Origin: UBA3537 sp965658025
Lineage (GTDB): Bacteria; Bacteroidota; Bacteroidia; Flavobacteriales; Flavobacteriaceae
DNA: 64,000 nucleotides
Direction of reading: 5' to 3'
NCBI GenBank assembly: GCA_965658025.1
Contig: CBFHQL010000002.1
Coordinates: 134,410 to 198,409 of the forward strand
Under the pieces are notes generated by a model. That model saw only the letters and a program-made list of their open reading frames with translations. It did not search any database and was not told the origin of the DNA. Position 1 is the stretch's first letter. The number at the start of each line of letters is the position of its first letter. Positions 43,905 to 53,917 of this stretch are shown piece by piece. A program made the position numbers and the translations under genes.

Positions 43905-46306
43905 CAATTTTGGTAGGTAATCGAGAAGATTAAGTTTCTTCCAGGTCCACTTATCCCAGATGCAAAAGGACGATAGCCCTCATTAGTTATATTTTCAATG
44001 GCCCCGATAAATGAAATTGTATCGCTGAATTTGTAGCGTGTTCTAAGATTGAACGTTAGCCAAGAGGGGGCATAAGGATTTCCGTCAGCATCCTTGGCAA
44101 ATAAGTGCTTGGAAAGTTCATGTGAGATGTCGTCGTGAGAAAGACTAGCATTGTAATTTATATAACCGTCAAGCGTAATTTTGTTTTGTTTCCAAACAAT
44201 ATGTGCATTGCCAAAAGCAGGGGCTACATGGCGAACAGGCATATTTCTATCATCCATATTTTTTTGACGCCCCTTAGTAATGCTATATTGTGAAGTGAGT
44301 TCTAATGCTTTAGAAAATCGTGCCCTTAAGCCTACTTCAAAACCATAAATCCATGCTTTTGATGTGTTTTGAATGGCCTGTATTGTACTTAACTCTCCAT
44401 CATAAATAAGTTCTGAAACACCATTAATACTAAAGTCATTTCTTGTCATGGCATTATCCAAATAGGTATAGTATGAGGAAAAATCCAACAGTAAAGAGTC
44501 GTCAAAGTTAAGGTTTAGCCCTAATTCTGCACCATAAGCGTGCTCTGGGCTTAAACTTGGGTTTGGTGCGACTACAACACCTGGCTGAGAATCAAAAACT
44601 TTACCGATATCATCAATATTTGGTGCGCGGAAAGCCGTTGTTGCATTAAGTTTCCACAAAAACGTTTTGCTTTGCGCCCAAGCTAATCCGGCAGTAGCTG
44701 TCAGGGCACTCGTATTTAAGTTTGCATCTATAAAAGGCAAATCATAAAATTGAGCGTTAGAGGTCAAATCTGCCTCAATAGAAATCACATTGTATCGAAC
44801 TCCAGATTGAAAAGTCAGTGTCGCAGACGGTTTATGTTTCAAGCTTAAATACGATGCCAAACTAGACCATTGCGCATTATTTGGATATCGAGATGCAATA
44901 CGGCCTGTAGTATTATTTTCAATATTAAGTGTCACGCCCTCAGAGTTCACTTTGTTGTGAATATATTCCGCACCATAAAAAAGATTTGTTTTGTCATTGA
45001 TTGTTTTTTCAAAATCTAGATTGAACGACAGCGCATCAACGCTTTCAGTTCTTCTCTTTTGATTTATATCATCAAATTTTCTGCTAATTCGACTTTCTCC
45101 AAAATGTTGATAAGCTACTGTAGATTTGATTTTATCGTAAAGATTGGATCTACTGCTTAATTTAGTCAGTTGTAAATTAGCCAAAAGCCACTGTTGTGGG
45201 CCATAGTCCCACGCTGCATATTTCAAGGTTTGATCAGAATTCTGAACAACCAAGCGGTCATATCTTGGAATATCAGAAGTTGTGGCATAATGAAGTCCAA
45301 AATCGAAGGTTAATGATTCTGAGGGTTTGAATAAAATCTTTTGTGCTGCATGAAATTGATTGAAATTTGTAAACTTTTGAACACGCGGATTGTGATTTGG
45401 CATCAACATATCTTGCTCGTTACGATGTGTCACATAAAATGGGGTAAGATACTCTTGAATATCTGTTTTACCCATCCTTAAATCTCCAAAATCAGAAAAG
45501 CTCATACTGGTGTGAAATCCCCATTTATTAAGCCCAATATTTAATCCTATATGAGCTGTTTTTTCGCTACTCGCTGAAGAGTAACGCAAATTACTTTTGG
45601 TTGAAACCAGTGGAGATTTGTTGTTGGATAGTTGAGGAGTTGTTGTATAAAAATTCATCACACCGCCTATGGCATCACTTCCATAAATTACTGATCCTGC
45701 ACCTAATATAACTTCGGTATTTTCAACATTAAATGGATTGATGGAGATGACATTCTGAACATTTCCGCCTCTAAAAATAGCATTATTGAGCCGCACACCA
45801 TCCACAGTAATAAGTACCCGATTGGTAGAAAATCCTCGAATCATAGGACTCCCTCCACCCAACTGGCTTTTTTGAACAAATACACGACCACTTTGCCCTA
45901 AAAGATCAGCAGAGGTTTGAGGCATGGCTTGTTGAATATCATTTGCGTCTATACTGATAATTCTTTGCGGAACTTCCTTTTTGCTTTGTTCGAATTTTGA
46001 TGCTGAGATTACAATTTCATTCAGATTCGTTGATTTTGGACTTAAAAAAATAGTGTCTCTTATCTTAGATTTTAAAATAGATTCTCTGTGATAAGACAGA
46101 TGTTGAAAGTAAATTCGTTCAAAACTTTGAAAGCGTGCAATGGATGCAAGGCCATCAAGGTTTGAAACATTTGTTTTGGTTTTTACTAAATTAAAAACGG
46201 CAACACCAGCAATGGGTTCGGCGTTTGTTTCGTCTACAACAACAACCTGTTGCGCTGACAAGTTCCAAAGGCAAATACATAAAAAACAACTGTAAAAACG
46301 TTTCAT
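43904..46306 (-). CDS. TonB-dependent receptor with CarboxypepD-like N-terminal domain
   Basis: An 800-aa precursor: signal peptide (MKRFYSCFLCICLWNLSAQ), a carboxypeptidase-regulatory-like beta-sandwich (about 20-95, VVVVDETNAEPIAGVAVFN), plug (about 105-230, TSADLLGQSGRVFVQKSQLGGGSPMIRGFSTNRVLITVDGVRLNNAIFRGGN) and a barrel ending NLIFSITYQN. The plug wording GGGSPMIRGF is that of heme/hemoglobin-type receptors. It is embedded between recO and recX with 1-nt gaps or overlaps. Ligand not certain. Confidence 0.88.
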   Translation of the reverse strand: MKRFYSCFLCICLWNLSAQQVVVVDETNAEPIAGVAVFNLVKTKTNVSNLDGLASIARFQSFERIYFQHLSYHRESILKSKIRDTIFLSPKSTNLNEIVISASKFEQSKKEVPQRIISIDANDIQQAMPQTSADLLGQSGRVFVQKSQLGGGSPMIRGFSTNRVLITVDGVRLNNAIFRGGNVQNVISINPFNVENTEVILGAGSVIYGSDAIGGVMNFYTTTPQLSNNKSPLVSTKSNLRYSSASSEKTAHIGLNIGLNKWGFHTSMSFSDFGDLRMGKTDIQEYLTPFYVTHRNEQDMLMPNHNPRVQKFTNFNQFHAAQKILFKPSESLTFDFGLHYATTSDIPRYDRLVVQNSDQTLKYAAWDYGPQQWLLANLQLTKLSSRSNLYDKIKSTVAYQHFGESRISRKFDDINQKRRTESVDALSFNLDFEKTINDKTNLFYGAEYIHNKVNSEGVTLNIENNTTGRIASRYPNNAQWSSLASYLSLKHKPSATLTFQSGVRYNVISIEADLTSNAQFYDLPFIDANLNTSALTATAGLAWAQSKTFLWKLNATTAFRAPNIDDIGKVFDSQPGVVVAPNPSLSPEHAYGAELGLNLNFDDSLLLDFSSYYTYLDNAMTRNDFSINGVSELIYDGELSTIQAIQNTSKAWIYGFEVGLRARFSKALELTSQYSITKGRQKNMDDRNMPVRHVAPAFGNAHIVWKQNKITLDGYINYNASLSHDDISHELSKHLFAKDADGNPYAPSWLTFNLRTRYKFSDTISFIGAIENITNEGYRPFASGISGPGRNLIFSITYQN

Positions 46307-46307
46307 T

Positions 46308-47027
46308 TTAATTAAATACCTGATTCAATATGGCTAGGGATTTTGGAGATTTGAATCCTTGCAAATGTAATTTAAAATACAACAATATCATATTCAACAA
46401 TTCTTGCTTTTGAATCGAGTTCATTGGTTTGTCTTTTAACTCATCAAATTTCGTACCCAAGATGGTATTAAACAAAATTAATTGTTCTCCAGAAATGCAA
46501 TACTGCCCATTATTTGTGCTTTGATATTTTCCTTCTTCCAAATTAAAGTAAGAAAAACTTTCGTTGGTAATTTCTGGGTAAAATCCGATGTATTTTGATA
46601 ATTCTATTAGAAATTTATGATGAAAAGTGCTGCTGTGGTCTACTGTGTCAAACCACAATAATGTAGTTTCTATATATGAAAAGAGTGCTGGATTAGCTTC
46701 TTCTTCTCTTAAAACTGCACTTAATAGTTCGGATAAAAAAATCACGACTGTAGACTTTAATATGGCGGTGTGTAAAGACTGGAAAGAGTGCAACAAACGA
46801 ATGTTTTTAAAATAATGAAGATCCCTATTGTTCTTATAATCTACTTCAATATCAAGCATGGATAGCGGTTGAAAATAAGCAGGTTTATGCTTACTCTTTT
46901 TGGAAGAAAATGCATTTTTGACCATAAAACTCAAAACGCCTTTGGACTCCGTATAGCACTTAACAATAAGATCATTGTCTTTGAACTTGATTTTGGAGAG
47001 TACTATTGCTTTTGTAGAAACAATCAT
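46308..47027 (-). CDS. recO: DNA repair protein RecO
   Basis: A 239-aa protein of the RecFOR pathway: N-terminal OB-fold (STKAIVLSKIKFKDNDLIVKCYTESKGVLSFMVKNAF) and a helical C-terminal domain (FLSELLSAVLREEEANPALFSYIETTLLWFD). The zinc-site cysteines of some RecO proteins are not present, as usual in Bacteroidota. Its ATG overlaps the porZ stop by one base (TAATG). Confidence 0.93.
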   Translation of the reverse strand: MIVSTKAIVLSKIKFKDNDLIVKCYTESKGVLSFMVKNAFSSKKSKHKPAYFQPLSMLDIEVDYKNNRDLHYFKNIRLLHSFQSLHTAILKSTVVIFLSELLSAVLREEEANPALFSYIETTLLWFDTVDHSSTFHHKFLIELSKYIGFYPEITNESFSYFNLEEGKYQSTNNGQYCISGEQLILFNTILGTKFDELKDKPMNSIQKQELLNMILLYFKLHLQGFKSPKSLAILNQVFN

Positions 47028-49384
47028 TAGCGAATAAGCATGATTTTTAGAACTTTTGTTTCTAGGTTGTCTAAATCGGAAATCAAAACAACATAGACCC
47101 CTGAAGCAACTGTATTGTTGGCTAAGTTTTTACCATTCCAATAGGCCGTTCCGCCGTCAATTTCTAAATTATATCCTTTGAAGCGTAAATTTGTGTTGGA
47201 CTGGGCTTCTGCAACTAAATTCCCTGTGACATCTGTAATTTTAATATTGACATTCTCGCTTAGATTTTTAATTTTCACTTTATCAATAGCCAAATTAAAT
47301 CCTGGACGTACTGGATTTGGATATGCAAATGCATCTTCCAAAGAATCGGAAGGGCTAGAACCCCCTGCTTTGAAAGAAACTAACCCTCTTGAAGTGCCAA
47401 AAAAAATAGTTCCATCATTTTCATTTTGAGTCATTGTTATAACAGTATTGGAAGGTAGTGGAGAGTTATCTTTGGTAAAGTGATAAATCGTTTTTTGACC
47501 ATCAGCACTCAAATAAAACACACCAGCATCAGCTGTAGAGATCCACTTGTTATTTGAACCATCAACGATTATTTCTGTAATAAATTGTAGCTCCAAAAGT
47601 TCTTTTGGCAATCCATCTTCCAAAATAATAATGGGTTCTGTTCTTATAACTTCTTCTGTAAAGAAATTAGCCGTATTATATAAAATTCGTAACCCTTTAT
47701 AGGTCCCAATCCAAAGTACATTATTATTGTCCAAGGCAAGAGCTTTAATATGGCTTATAGGCAGATTTGCAGTATCTTCCCCCTCAACTTGACGAATCAA
47801 ATTTCCGTTTTCGTTAAAACCTATCACACCATTGCTGTAACTTCCAATCCATTTGGTCCCGTCTGGTCCAATAACCAAAGCACCAAATCCATTTTCGTCG
47901 GCGAGGTAATCTTCAATAAATGAACTAAAACTGTAGGTTTGCCACTGATTTGTAGAGGGGTTGTATTTTTTTAAAGGTTCTTCATTTTTGGAGGTCAAAT
48001 TCCAAAGATTACCCTGGTCATCAAACTTAAGTCCCGACACACGAATACTCCTGTATGTTGATCCTGGTATTTCCAATGATTCGAGTGGACTATTGGTGTC
48101 ATCAAAAAACTCCATTGGATTATTTTTTTGAAAATTTAATAGCCCGTTGTGGTATGAACTGATAAAAATTTGGTTAGTATTTACGGGATTTATGGCAATC
48201 GCGTTAAGGTTATGTACAGGTTTTTGGACCGCATCTTGAATACTGTCATAAGTAATATTGTGCCATTGTTCATTTTCATAGTAGCTGAAGCCATATTTTT
48301 TTAATGGATGAGGGTTAAAATTTTGATCATAATCCCCAAAAGTTACGCAAAGATTGTCATACCCATATTTTAGCATAAAAGGAGTATTTAAAAGAGGGCC
48401 ATCAGGGTGAACTTCTTCGTAGGAGTTAGACATATCCGTTGATGATTTTAAAACCCCAAAATCTTCTGTTCCTATAAATATAGTCTCGTCAACGAATTGT
48501 GCGGTAGTAAAATTGGTGTCAAATGATGCTGGTGCTGAATAGCTATCAATAAGGGTTAAATCGGATTGATAACGATACACATTGTCATTCGTAACTACTA
48601 ATAAAAAATCATCATTTGATTTTAAATCGACCACTGTTTCTGAAAAATTTAGAGACGGCACTAAGTTTGACCCTACAACTTTGTACAATTTATTATCAGA
48701 TTTGATTGTATAGAGGTTGTTTTCTACAGAATTTATTGCTATGAAATTACCTGTAGCTGGGGTGTCCCAAAATTGAAAATCAATCAAATTAGGGTTGTTC
48801 AAATCGGCTTTTTTTAATCCTACATTGGTTGGCGCATAAAGATTATTGTTAAAAACAACTGTTTGTTTTACTTGTACTTGACTGCCATTGGTTCCTATAT
48901 AGTATGTGTCTCCAAACTCCAATGCTTCTAAATCGTAAACGGATATACCATAGTTGGTGGCGATATAAACCACGTTATTATGTTCATAAAAATGATTTAT
49001 TCGTCTGTTTTCTGGAGAAATAGTGGTTTTGTTTAAAATATCGACAATTTTTAAGACGGCTTTTGTTGATAAATTATACACCTCCATAAGTCCTGTATCA
49101 TACCCAATAATTATAAGATTATTGTTGTTGCTGTAGTGAATCGTTGTAATATACTCTCCTGATAGCCCCTCAATAGTGGTTATTGTTTCGAGTTCATTGG
49201 TAAAAACGTCATATGTAAATAGTGCATTTTCACTAGCAACATAAATTAATCCATCTCCTTTAGCTACAGATTTAATGTTATTGTACGAAAAATGGCCTTC
49301 CCAATCATCTATATTAATCTGTTGACCAAACATCGCTGTGATGCAGCAAAAAAACAGTAGAGATATAAAAAACGCTTTCTTCAA
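47027..49384 (-). CDS. porZ: PorZ-like type IX secretion beta-propeller protein
   Basis: A 785-aa precursor. Signal peptide KKAFFISLLFFCCITAMFGQ; the start is placed at a TTG at 49384 because it gives a normal signal peptide and because a minus-strand promoter box TATATTTG (49409-49402) would start transcription near 49395, after the more distal in-frame TTG at 49426. The mature part begins INIDDWEGHFSYNNIKSVAKGDGLIYVAS and has two seven-bladed-propeller-like repeats (IWIGTYKGLRILY, KWISTADAGVFYL, IFFGTSRGLVSF), then a C-terminal sorting-type domain (FAYPNPVRPGFN to GVYVVLISD..KVLKIMLIR). This matches PorZ, the surface protein that hands A-LPS to the T9SS sortase. First gene of porZ-recO-receptor-recX. 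Confidence 0.78.
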   Translation of the reverse strand: MKKAFFISLLFFCCITAMFGQQINIDDWEGHFSYNNIKSVAKGDGLIYVASENALFTYDVFTNELETITTIEGLSGEYITTIHYSNNNNLIIIGYDTGLMEVYNLSTKAVLKIVDILNKTTISPENRRINHFYEHNNVVYIATNYGISVYDLEALEFGDTYYIGTNGSQVQVKQTVVFNNNLYAPTNVGLKKADLNNPNLIDFQFWDTPATGNFIAINSVENNLYTIKSDNKLYKVVGSNLVPSLNFSETVVDLKSNDDFLLVVTNDNVYRYQSDLTLIDSYSAPASFDTNFTTAQFVDETIFIGTEDFGVLKSSTDMSNSYEEVHPDGPLLNTPFMLKYGYDNLCVTFGDYDQNFNPHPLKKYGFSYYENEQWHNITYDSIQDAVQKPVHNLNAIAINPVNTNQIFISSYHNGLLNFQKNNPMEFFDDTNSPLESLEIPGSTYRSIRVSGLKFDDQGNLWNLTSKNEEPLKKYNPSTNQWQTYSFSSFIEDYLADENGFGALVIGPDGTKWIGSYSNGVIGFNENGNLIRQVEGEDTANLPISHIKALALDNNNVLWIGTYKGLRILYNTANFFTEEVIRTEPIIILEDGLPKELLELQFITEIIVDGSNNKWISTADAGVFYLSADGQKTIYHFTKDNSPLPSNTVITMTQNENDGTIFFGTSRGLVSFKAGGSSPSDSLEDAFAYPNPVRPGFNLAIDKVKIKNLSENVNIKITDVTGNLVAEAQSNTNLRFKGYNLEIDGGTAYWNGKNLANNTVASGVYVVLISDLDNLETKVLKIMLIR

Positions 49385-49447
49385 AAGTGTAAAAATTTTA
49401 TCAAATATATTTATATCTAACGACAAAACAGACCATTATTATATATT

Positions 49448-49483
49448 AAAAAAAGCTTCTACACACAAGTAGAAGCTTTTTTT
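49448..49483. terminator. Strong bidirectional terminator
   Basis: AAAAAAAGCTTCTAC (49448-49462) pairs perfectly with GTAGAAGCTTTTTTT (49469-49483), 15 bp, loop ACACAA. It ends the gdhA transcript on the minus strand and lies upstream of porZ, insulating the two. Confidence 0.9.
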
Positions 49484-49509
49484 ACTTTATAAGAAATAAC
49501 GGAAAGGGC

Positions 49510-50856
49510 TTAGACAATGCCTTGAGCAAGCATAGCGTCGGCTACTTTTACAAAGCCCGCGATATTTGCTCCTTTTACATAATCAATGTATCCTGTATTT
49601 TCATCTTTACCATACTTAATACATTTGTCGTGGATATTACCCATAATTTCTTTGAGTTTATCGTCCACTTCTTTTCGGGTCCAATTAAATCGTAAAGAAT
49701 TTTGAGTCATTTCCAAACCAGAAGTTGCAACACCCCCAGCATTAGAGGCTTTTCCTGGTGCAAATAAAATTTGCGCCTTTTGGAATAAAGCAATGGCCTC
49801 TTTGGTCGAAGGCATATTAGCACCTTCACTCACACAAATACATCCATTGTCCAATAACATTTTGGCATCTTTTTCATTGAGTTCGTTTTGTGTTGCACAG
49901 GGCAATGCCATGTCACATGGCTCAGACCACGGCGTTTTTTTAGGAAAAAACTTTGCGTTTGGATAAGCATCAACATAAGCACTAATGCGCCCTCGCTTGT
50001 TGTTTTTTAAATCCATCACAAAAGCTAATTTCTGCTCATCAATACCATCTTGATCGAGTATGTATCCCGATGAATCTGAAAGCGTGATGACTTTTCCGCC
50101 CAGCTGATTTACTTTCTCTGCTGCAAATTGTGCCACATTTCCAGATCCTGAGATTGTCACCGTTTTTCCCTTTATGTCATCTCCTTTGGTTTGCAACATT
50201 TTTTGTGCAAAATAAACAGTTCCATACCCTGTTGCTTCTGGTCGAATAAGTGATCCTCCCCAAGTCAGTCCTTTTCCAGTTAGAACTCCTGTAAATTCAT
50301 TTTTTAATTTTTTATACATCCCAAATAAAAACCCAATTTCTCGTCCTCCAACCCCAATATCACCAGCAGGAATGTCAGTATTTGGCCCAATATGACGAAA
50401 TAATTCGCTCATAAAGGCGTGACAAAAACGCATAATTTCGTTGTCGCTTTTCCCTTTGGGATCAAAATCACTACCGCCCTTTCCGCCACCCATTGGAAGA
50501 GTGGTTAAGCTGTTTTTAAACACCTGTTCGAAAGCCAAAAATTTTAAAATACTCATATTAACCGAAGGGTGAAAACGAAGCCCTCCTTTGTATGGGCCAA
50601 TAGCAGAGTTCATTTGTATACGATATCCTCGATTGACTTGTATTTCTCCTGAATCATCTACCCAATTGACCCGAAACATTACTGCGCGTTCGGGTTCAAC
50701 CATCCGCAAAAGAATATTTTTACCATGATAAATATCGTGTTGAACAATGTAGGGAATTACTGTTTCTGCAACTTCTTCGACAGCTTGCAAAAACTCAGGC
50801 TCCAGACTATTTCTTTGGCGCACCAAATCTAAAAATCCTTCAATTTTGTGTTTCAT
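49510..50856 (-). CDS. gdhA: NADP-type glutamate dehydrogenase
   Basis: A 448-aa hexameric-type enzyme joining 2-oxoglutarate and ammonia to glutamate. PMGGGKGGSDFDPKGKSDNEIMRF holds the catalytic lysine, IGPNTDIPAGDIGVGGREIGFLFGMYK and GLTWGGSLIRPEATGYGTVYF are conserved, and the dinucleotide fold is VTISGSGNVAQFAAEKVNQLGGKVITLSDSSG. Length 448 matches the small GDH class. Promoter box TATATTTG on the minus strand at 50905-50898. Confidence 0.96.
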   Translation of the reverse strand: MKHKIEGFLDLVRQRNSLEPEFLQAVEEVAETVIPYIVQHDIYHGKNILLRMVEPERAVMFRVNWVDDSGEIQVNRGYRIQMNSAIGPYKGGLRFHPSVNMSILKFLAFEQVFKNSLTTLPMGGGKGGSDFDPKGKSDNEIMRFCHAFMSELFRHIGPNTDIPAGDIGVGGREIGFLFGMYKKLKNEFTGVLTGKGLTWGGSLIRPEATGYGTVYFAQKMLQTKGDDIKGKTVTISGSGNVAQFAAEKVNQLGGKVITLSDSSGYILDQDGIDEQKLAFVMDLKNNKRGRISAYVDAYPNAKFFPKKTPWSEPCDMALPCATQNELNEKDAKMLLDNGCICVSEGANMPSTKEAIALFQKAQILFAPGKASNAGGVATSGLEMTQNSLRFNWTRKEVDDKLKEIMGNIHDKCIKYGKDENTGYIDYVKGANIAGFVKVADAMLAQGIV

Positions 50857-50991
50857 TTAATTTAATTTTAAGGGCATTATTATAATTATTTATAGTGCAA
50901 ATATATAATATCTTAAAAAATAAATTGATATTTTTTTAAATTCGTAATTAACAGCTATAATTTAGCGCTAATATTGCGAATTATTCAAAAA

Positions 50992-52134
50992 TTACCCGTT
51001 TAGCGCTTGATCTAAGTCGTCAATTAGGTCTTGCTGATCTTCAATACCAACACTCAGCCTAATTAACGAATCCACAACACCTGTTTTTTCTCGCTCCTCT
51101 TTTGGAATACTCGCATGCGTCATGCTTGCTGGATGCCCCGCCAAAGACTCTACGCCCCCTAAAGACTCTGCAAGTGTAAACACTTTTAGTCGTTCTACAA
51201 CTTTTATAGCTTCTTGATAATTGTTTCCTTTTGTAGTAAAGGACAACATCCCTCCAAAATCATGCATCTGCTCCGCAGCAACTCGGTGGTTGGGATGTGT
51301 GACTAATCCTGGCCAATACACATGTTCTACTTTTGGATGCTTTTGCAAAAACTCGGCAACTGCGCGCCCATTTTCACAATGACGTTGCATACGAACATGA
51401 AGTGTTTTGATGCCGCGCAACACCAAAAAACTGTCTTGCGGACCACACACAGCACCACTTGCATTTTGAATAAAATAAAGCTGATCTGCAAGATTTTTGT
51501 CTTTAACCACCAACGCGCCCATAACGACATCACTATGCCCACCAAGATATTTTGTGGCTGAATGCATCACAATATCGGCACCTAAATCCAAAGGTTGTTG
51601 AAGATAGGGTGTGGCAAAAGTATTGTCCACAGCCAAAAGTACATCATGCTTTTTGGCAACAGCAGAGACCGCTTTTATGTCAATAATGTTTAACATTGGA
51701 TTGGTTGGGGTTTCAACCCAAATGAGTCTTGTTTTTGAGTTTATGTGCTGCTCAATTTTATCGGCATTCTCCATCCCAATAAAATGAAATTTAATCTGAA
51801 ATTTCTCAAAAACTTTTGTAAATAAACGGTACGTTCCGCCATACAAATCGTTGGTTGAAATAACTTCATCGCCAGGGTTTAAAAGTTTTATAATCGCGTC
51901 AATAGCAGCCAATCCCGAACCAAAAGCCAGTCCATAGCTACCATTTTCTATACTTGCAAATGATTGTTCTAAGGCATGGCGAGTAGGGTTGTGCGTCCGC
52001 GAATATTCATATCCTTTGTGCCCCCCCGGTGTCGTTTGTGCGTACGTAGATGTTTGATAAATTGGCGGCATAACTGAGCCGAAAGCTTTATCTGGTGATT
52101 GACCACCATGAATGGTTTTTGTGTTAAATTTCAT
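50992..52134 (-). CDS. PLP-dependent trans-sulfuration enzyme (cystathionine gamma-synthase/lyase family)
   Basis: A 380-aa fold-type I enzyme. YEYSRTHNPTRHALE binds the phosphate of a neighbouring PLP, GSGLAAIDAI is the cofactor loop, DNTFATPYLQQPLDLGADIVMHSATKYLGGHSD contains the Schiff-base lysine, and SLGGVESLAGHPASMTH is the C-terminal substrate-binding motif. Members make or break cystathionine; sequence alone does not decide between MetB and gamma-lyase. A monocistronic gene by spacing. Confidence 0.9.
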   Translation of the reverse strand: MKFNTKTIHGGQSPDKAFGSVMPPIYQTSTYAQTTPGGHKGYEYSRTHNPTRHALEQSFASIENGSYGLAFGSGLAAIDAIIKLLNPGDEVISTNDLYGGTYRLFTKVFEKFQIKFHFIGMENADKIEQHINSKTRLIWVETPTNPMLNIIDIKAVSAVAKKHDVLLAVDNTFATPYLQQPLDLGADIVMHSATKYLGGHSDVVMGALVVKDKNLADQLYFIQNASGAVCGPQDSFLVLRGIKTLHVRMQRHCENGRAVAEFLQKHPKVEHVYWPGLVTHPNHRVAAEQMHDFGGMLSFTTKGNNYQEAIKVVERLKVFTLAESLGGVESLAGHPASMTHASIPKEEREKTGVVDSLIRLSVGIEDQQDLIDDLDQALNG

Positions 52135-52154
52135 TATTTAAATTATTGGAGTTG

Positions 52155-52616
52155 TTAAGAGAGAATAGAGTTTTTCATGGCTAATATATAGCCCAAATGA
52201 ATCCCTTCATGAAAATTATTAAATTCAATGGCTTCCTCAACACACGTAAGTGTGCTATTTGTTGAAACCGTGTACTGATTATAGGTTTTAAAAATCCCTG
52301 AGTCGTAATCTGTTTGTGTTTGTTCAACAGTCGAAAACAGTAGTGTTTTCAAATGATTGACCTCTTGTTGAGTAACATCACATTCGGTTTTGGTGCCTTT
52401 TCTGTAAGCGTCTACCAAATCTGTTTCTACGAGCATCGGAATACCAGATAGTTTATACACCAACAATTGTTGGGTTACAACCACATGAGCAATATTCCAG
52501 TATATAGAATTTCGGTATCCTTTAGGTACCACATTGAGCTGATCTAAAGAAAAATCGGTTAAAAATTTTAACAGTATTGCTCTGTTTTTCAAGGCAATAT
52601 CAAAACTACAGTTCAT
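52155..52616 (-). CDS. DinB-family protein
   Basis: A 153-aa four-helix-bundle protein of the DinB/YfiT superfamily. Putative metal histidines are in IYWNIAHVVVTQQLL (about H48) and NFHEGIHLGYILAMK (about H134, H138), the usual triad spacing. Such proteins are often thiol-dependent transferases (bacillithiol or similar); substrate unknown. Lies 20 nt ahead of the trans-sulfuration gene, probably co-transcribed. Confidence 0.8.
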   Translation of the reverse strand: MNCSFDIALKNRAILLKFLTDFSLDQLNVVPKGYRNSIYWNIAHVVVTQQLLVYKLSGIPMLVETDLVDAYRKGTKTECDVTQQEVNHLKTLLFSTVEQTQTDYDSGIFKTYNQYTVSTNSTLTCVEEAIEFNNFHEGIHLGYILAMKNSILS

Positions 52617-52684
52617 AATTAAATTAAATACGTCAAAAATTATTTAAGAAATGATTTTCTTTGTAAAAGTAATGAAACAATCGC

Positions 52685-53041
52685 ATGAAAAAAATCTATT
52701 ACCTCAAAACTTGCAATACCTGTCAACGTATCATCAAATCATTAGAACTTCCCGAAGATTTTAAGCGACAAGACCTCAAAGAACATCCTTTGTCTTTAGC
52801 GGATTTAGACCACCTAAAGTCTTTGGCTGGAAGTTATGAAGCTCTATTTAGCCGACGCGCAAAACGTTATAAAGAAATGGGGTTGAAAAATGAATCTCTG
52901 GAGGAACACGATTACAAGCGTTACATCCTTGATCATTATACATTTTTGAAACGTCCGGTGGTGGTAATAGATCAACAAATTTTTATTGGAAATAGCCCAA
53001 AAACTATTACAGCCGCAAAACTAGCTCTTGGACATGAATAG
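52685..53041 (+). CDS. ArsC/Spx-family thioredoxin-fold protein
   Basis: A 118-aa protein. The N-terminal KIYYLKTCNTCQRII gives CNTC (C10, C13), the ArsC/Spx-family active-site position; the C-terminal half LKRPVVVIDQQIFIGNSPKTI is typical of the YffB/ArsC group. It is unrelated to the LMW-PTP arsC at 89-727. There is no ars gene around it, so a general redox or glutathione-type function is as likely as arsenate reduction. Stop overlaps the next start by 8 nt. Confidence 0.85.
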   Translation: MKKIYYLKTCNTCQRIIKSLELPEDFKRQDLKEHPLSLADLDHLKSLAGSYEALFSRRAKRYKEMGLKNESLEEHDYKRYILDHYTFLKRPVVVIDQQIFIGNSPKTITAAKLALGHE

Positions 53042-53912
53042 CCGAAACTCTGCCCTTATTGCCCTCATTTTGGTGCAATTATTTTATGGTGTCACCTTTA
53101 CTTTTGCTAACGATGTAATTGTTGGTAGTCACATTATGCCCTTTGGATTTATTCTTTTGAGAGTTACGTGTGCTGCTGTTCTGTTTTGGTTATTTGGCTT
53201 AGTCGTTCCTAGCAAAAAAATTGATCGTAAAGATTTTCCAAAATTAATTGCTGCTGCTCTTTTTGGAGTTGCTTTAAATATGTTGGCCTTTTTTAAAGGG
53301 CTTCAATACACCACTCCCATCAATGGCTCAGTGATAATGATTACTGTACCCATCATCGTGCTTATTTTGTCTGCAATCATATTGAAAGAACGCATTACAG
53401 GACCAAAAGTGTTTGGGGTTGGGTTAGGGCTTTCGGGGGCTTTAGTGTTGAGTTTGTATGGCCAATCTTCATCCAACGGAGAAGATATTTTGTTGGGCAA
53501 TTTTTTGATTTTTATCAATGCTGCTTCCTACAGTTATTATCTGATTTTGATCAAAAAACTAACCGCGAAATACCACCCCTATGATTTTATCAAATGGTTG
53601 TTTTTGTTTGGTTCTATCATGGTTTTACCATTTGGGTACAACGAACTCAGCGTTGTGGATTGGGGAAGTTTCCCTGCCTACATTTGGTTTTCGATAGGGT
53701 TTGTGATTGTATTTGCGACTTTTGGCACTTATTTGCTAAACCCAATGGCGCTAAGGACTCTAAAAGCTACAACAGTCAGTACATTCTTGTACCTTCAACC
53801 TATTTTTGCTGGACTTTTTGCCATCATTATGGGAAGCGATCACTTAGACTTGGTTAAAGGTTTGGCGACATTGTTAATTTTTATTGGTGTATATTTAGTC
53901 ACCAAAAAATAA
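53034..53912 (+). CDS. EamA/DMT-family transporter
   Basis: A 292-aa membrane protein with ten helices in two EamA repeats (about 5-135 and 150-290). NGSVIMITVPIIVLILSAIILKERIT ends the first repeat and KATTVSTFLYLQPIFAGLFAIIMGSDHL the second, both classic drug/metabolite transporter helices. The ATG at 53034 lies inside the end of the ArsC/Spx gene. Substrate unknown; many members export amino acids or nucleotides. Confidence 0.88.
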   Translation: MNSRNSALIALILVQLFYGVTFTFANDVIVGSHIMPFGFILLRVTCAAVLFWLFGLVVPSKKIDRKDFPKLIAAALFGVALNMLAFFKGLQYTTPINGSVIMITVPIIVLILSAIILKERITGPKVFGVGLGLSGALVLSLYGQSSSNGEDILLGNFLIFINAASYSYYLILIKKLTAKYHPYDFIKWLFLFGSIMVLPFGYNELSVVDWGSFPAYIWFSIGFVIVFATFGTYLLNPMALRTLKATTVSTFLYLQPIFAGLFAIIMGSDHLDLVKGLATLLIFIGVYLVTKK

Positions 53913-53917
53913 TCTTT

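Noticed and set aside
52685..53041. Second arsenic operon
   Set aside because: The ArsC/Spx-like gene has no arsR or efflux gene around it, and this family has many non-arsenic members.
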